From positions 1 to 59,173 of the forward strand of contig JAATGF010000030.1 of the NCBI GenBank assembly GCA_015654795.1: a stretch of 59,173 nucleotides of DNA. Direction: 5' to 3'. Below are positions 59,109-59,173 of the stretch, piece after piece. How positions within the stretch are numbered: position 1 is the first letter of the stretch; each line of letters starts with the position of its first letter. The notes beneath the pieces were generated by a model. It did no database searches and was not told the origin of the DNA. It saw nothing but the letters and a program-made list of their open reading frames with translations. Source of the stretch: Bacteroidales bacterium. Lineage in GTDB: Bacteria; Bacteroidota; Bacteroidia; Bacteroidales; Prolixibacteraceae. Position numbers and translations under genes: made by a program.

Positions 59109-59173
59109 ATGGAACCGCAACAATTAGAAATTGATTACAGCGGGATGTTTCAAGATAGACGTCTCGAAAAAAG
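59109..59173 (+). CDS. N-terminal fragment of an IS4/Tn5-like transposase
   Basis: The last 65 bases open a reading frame (21 codons plus two bases) that runs off the window. It reads MEPQQLEIDYSGMFQDRRLE, then KR or KK; the FxDRRLEKR pattern resembles the start of the Tn5/IS4-type DNA-binding region (usually LGDxRLxxR). The family call is tentative because so little is visible. The nearby inverted palindromes would fit an insertion sequence boundary. Confidence 0.5.
   Translation, partial: MEPQQLEIDYSGMFQDRRLEK

Overview
The window is from a Bacteroidota genome, most likely an anaerobic or facultative member of the Bacteroidales/Marinilabiliales side (lineage inferred, not proven). The supporting signs are moderate GC, few Shine-Dalgarno sites, TAnnTTTG-type promoters, SusD-free glycoside hydrolase genes with signal peptides, GIN-domain (DUF2807) proteins, DUF4294, DUF3124, a cytidylate-kinase-like protein next to a MATE exporter, and a ferredoxin-dependent 2-oxoacid oxidoreductase operon. 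No rRNA, tRNA or CRISPR array was seen.

Layout. 1-7.1 kb: a truncated DUF3124 lipoprotein, a KefB/C-type cation:proton antiporter, an orphan histidine kinase, and a LemA-TPM-TPM cluster. 7.2-12.3 kb: a TetR regulator with an EmrA/EmrB/TolC tripartite exporter and three matching operators. 12.4-13.4 kb: an XRE antitoxin with a wrecked HigB toxin, and a DUF1097 membrane protein. 13.8-21.9 kb: a secreted carbohydrate block (GH27 alpha-galactosidase, secreted unknown, TolB-like propeller, exported SagB-like nitroreductase, GH26 mannanase) that fits galactomannan use, with a broken GNAT gene inside. 22.8-28.6 kb: a self-contained signalling unit of two duplicated PepSY-like secreted proteins behind near-identical sigma54-like promoters with conserved upstream sites, a sigma54 activator (NtrC type) and a hybrid histidine kinase. 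29-40 kb: paired GIN-domain proteins, a MNT/HEPN module, fucI, a dead dicarboxylate symporter, a lipoprotein, LemA-HtpX, cytidylate-kinase-like protein, MATE exporter, and a frameshifted CopG-type antitoxin. 40-42.7 kb: TrmH-like methyltransferase, arginine deiminase, DUF4294 protein.

42.7-56.8 kb, all on the minus strand, reads as one metabolic theme: porin, arylacetate-CoA ligase, ACT protein, membrane protein, second arylacetate-CoA ligase, second ACT protein, then (after a patch of toxin-antitoxin genes and a RAYT/IS200 remnant) prephenate dehydratase, flavodoxin, aminotransferase, ferredoxin and the three other subunits of a 2-oxoacid:ferredoxin oxidoreductase. Together these could link arylacetates and branched or aromatic 2-oxoacids with phenylalanine-type amino acids in either direction. 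57-59.2 kb: a MarR regulator divergent from thioredoxin and OsmC genes with two identical operator-like palindromes, then REP-like palindromes and the start of an IS4-type transposase.

The intergenic DNA is rich in repeats. The most striking are tandem arrays with an exact 11-bp period at three loci (two being inverted copies of one element with 10 and 22 units), several dispersed elements, and many gene remnants (toxins, antitoxins, GNAT, symporter, transposase), which marks the window as genomically fluid between stable metabolic operons.
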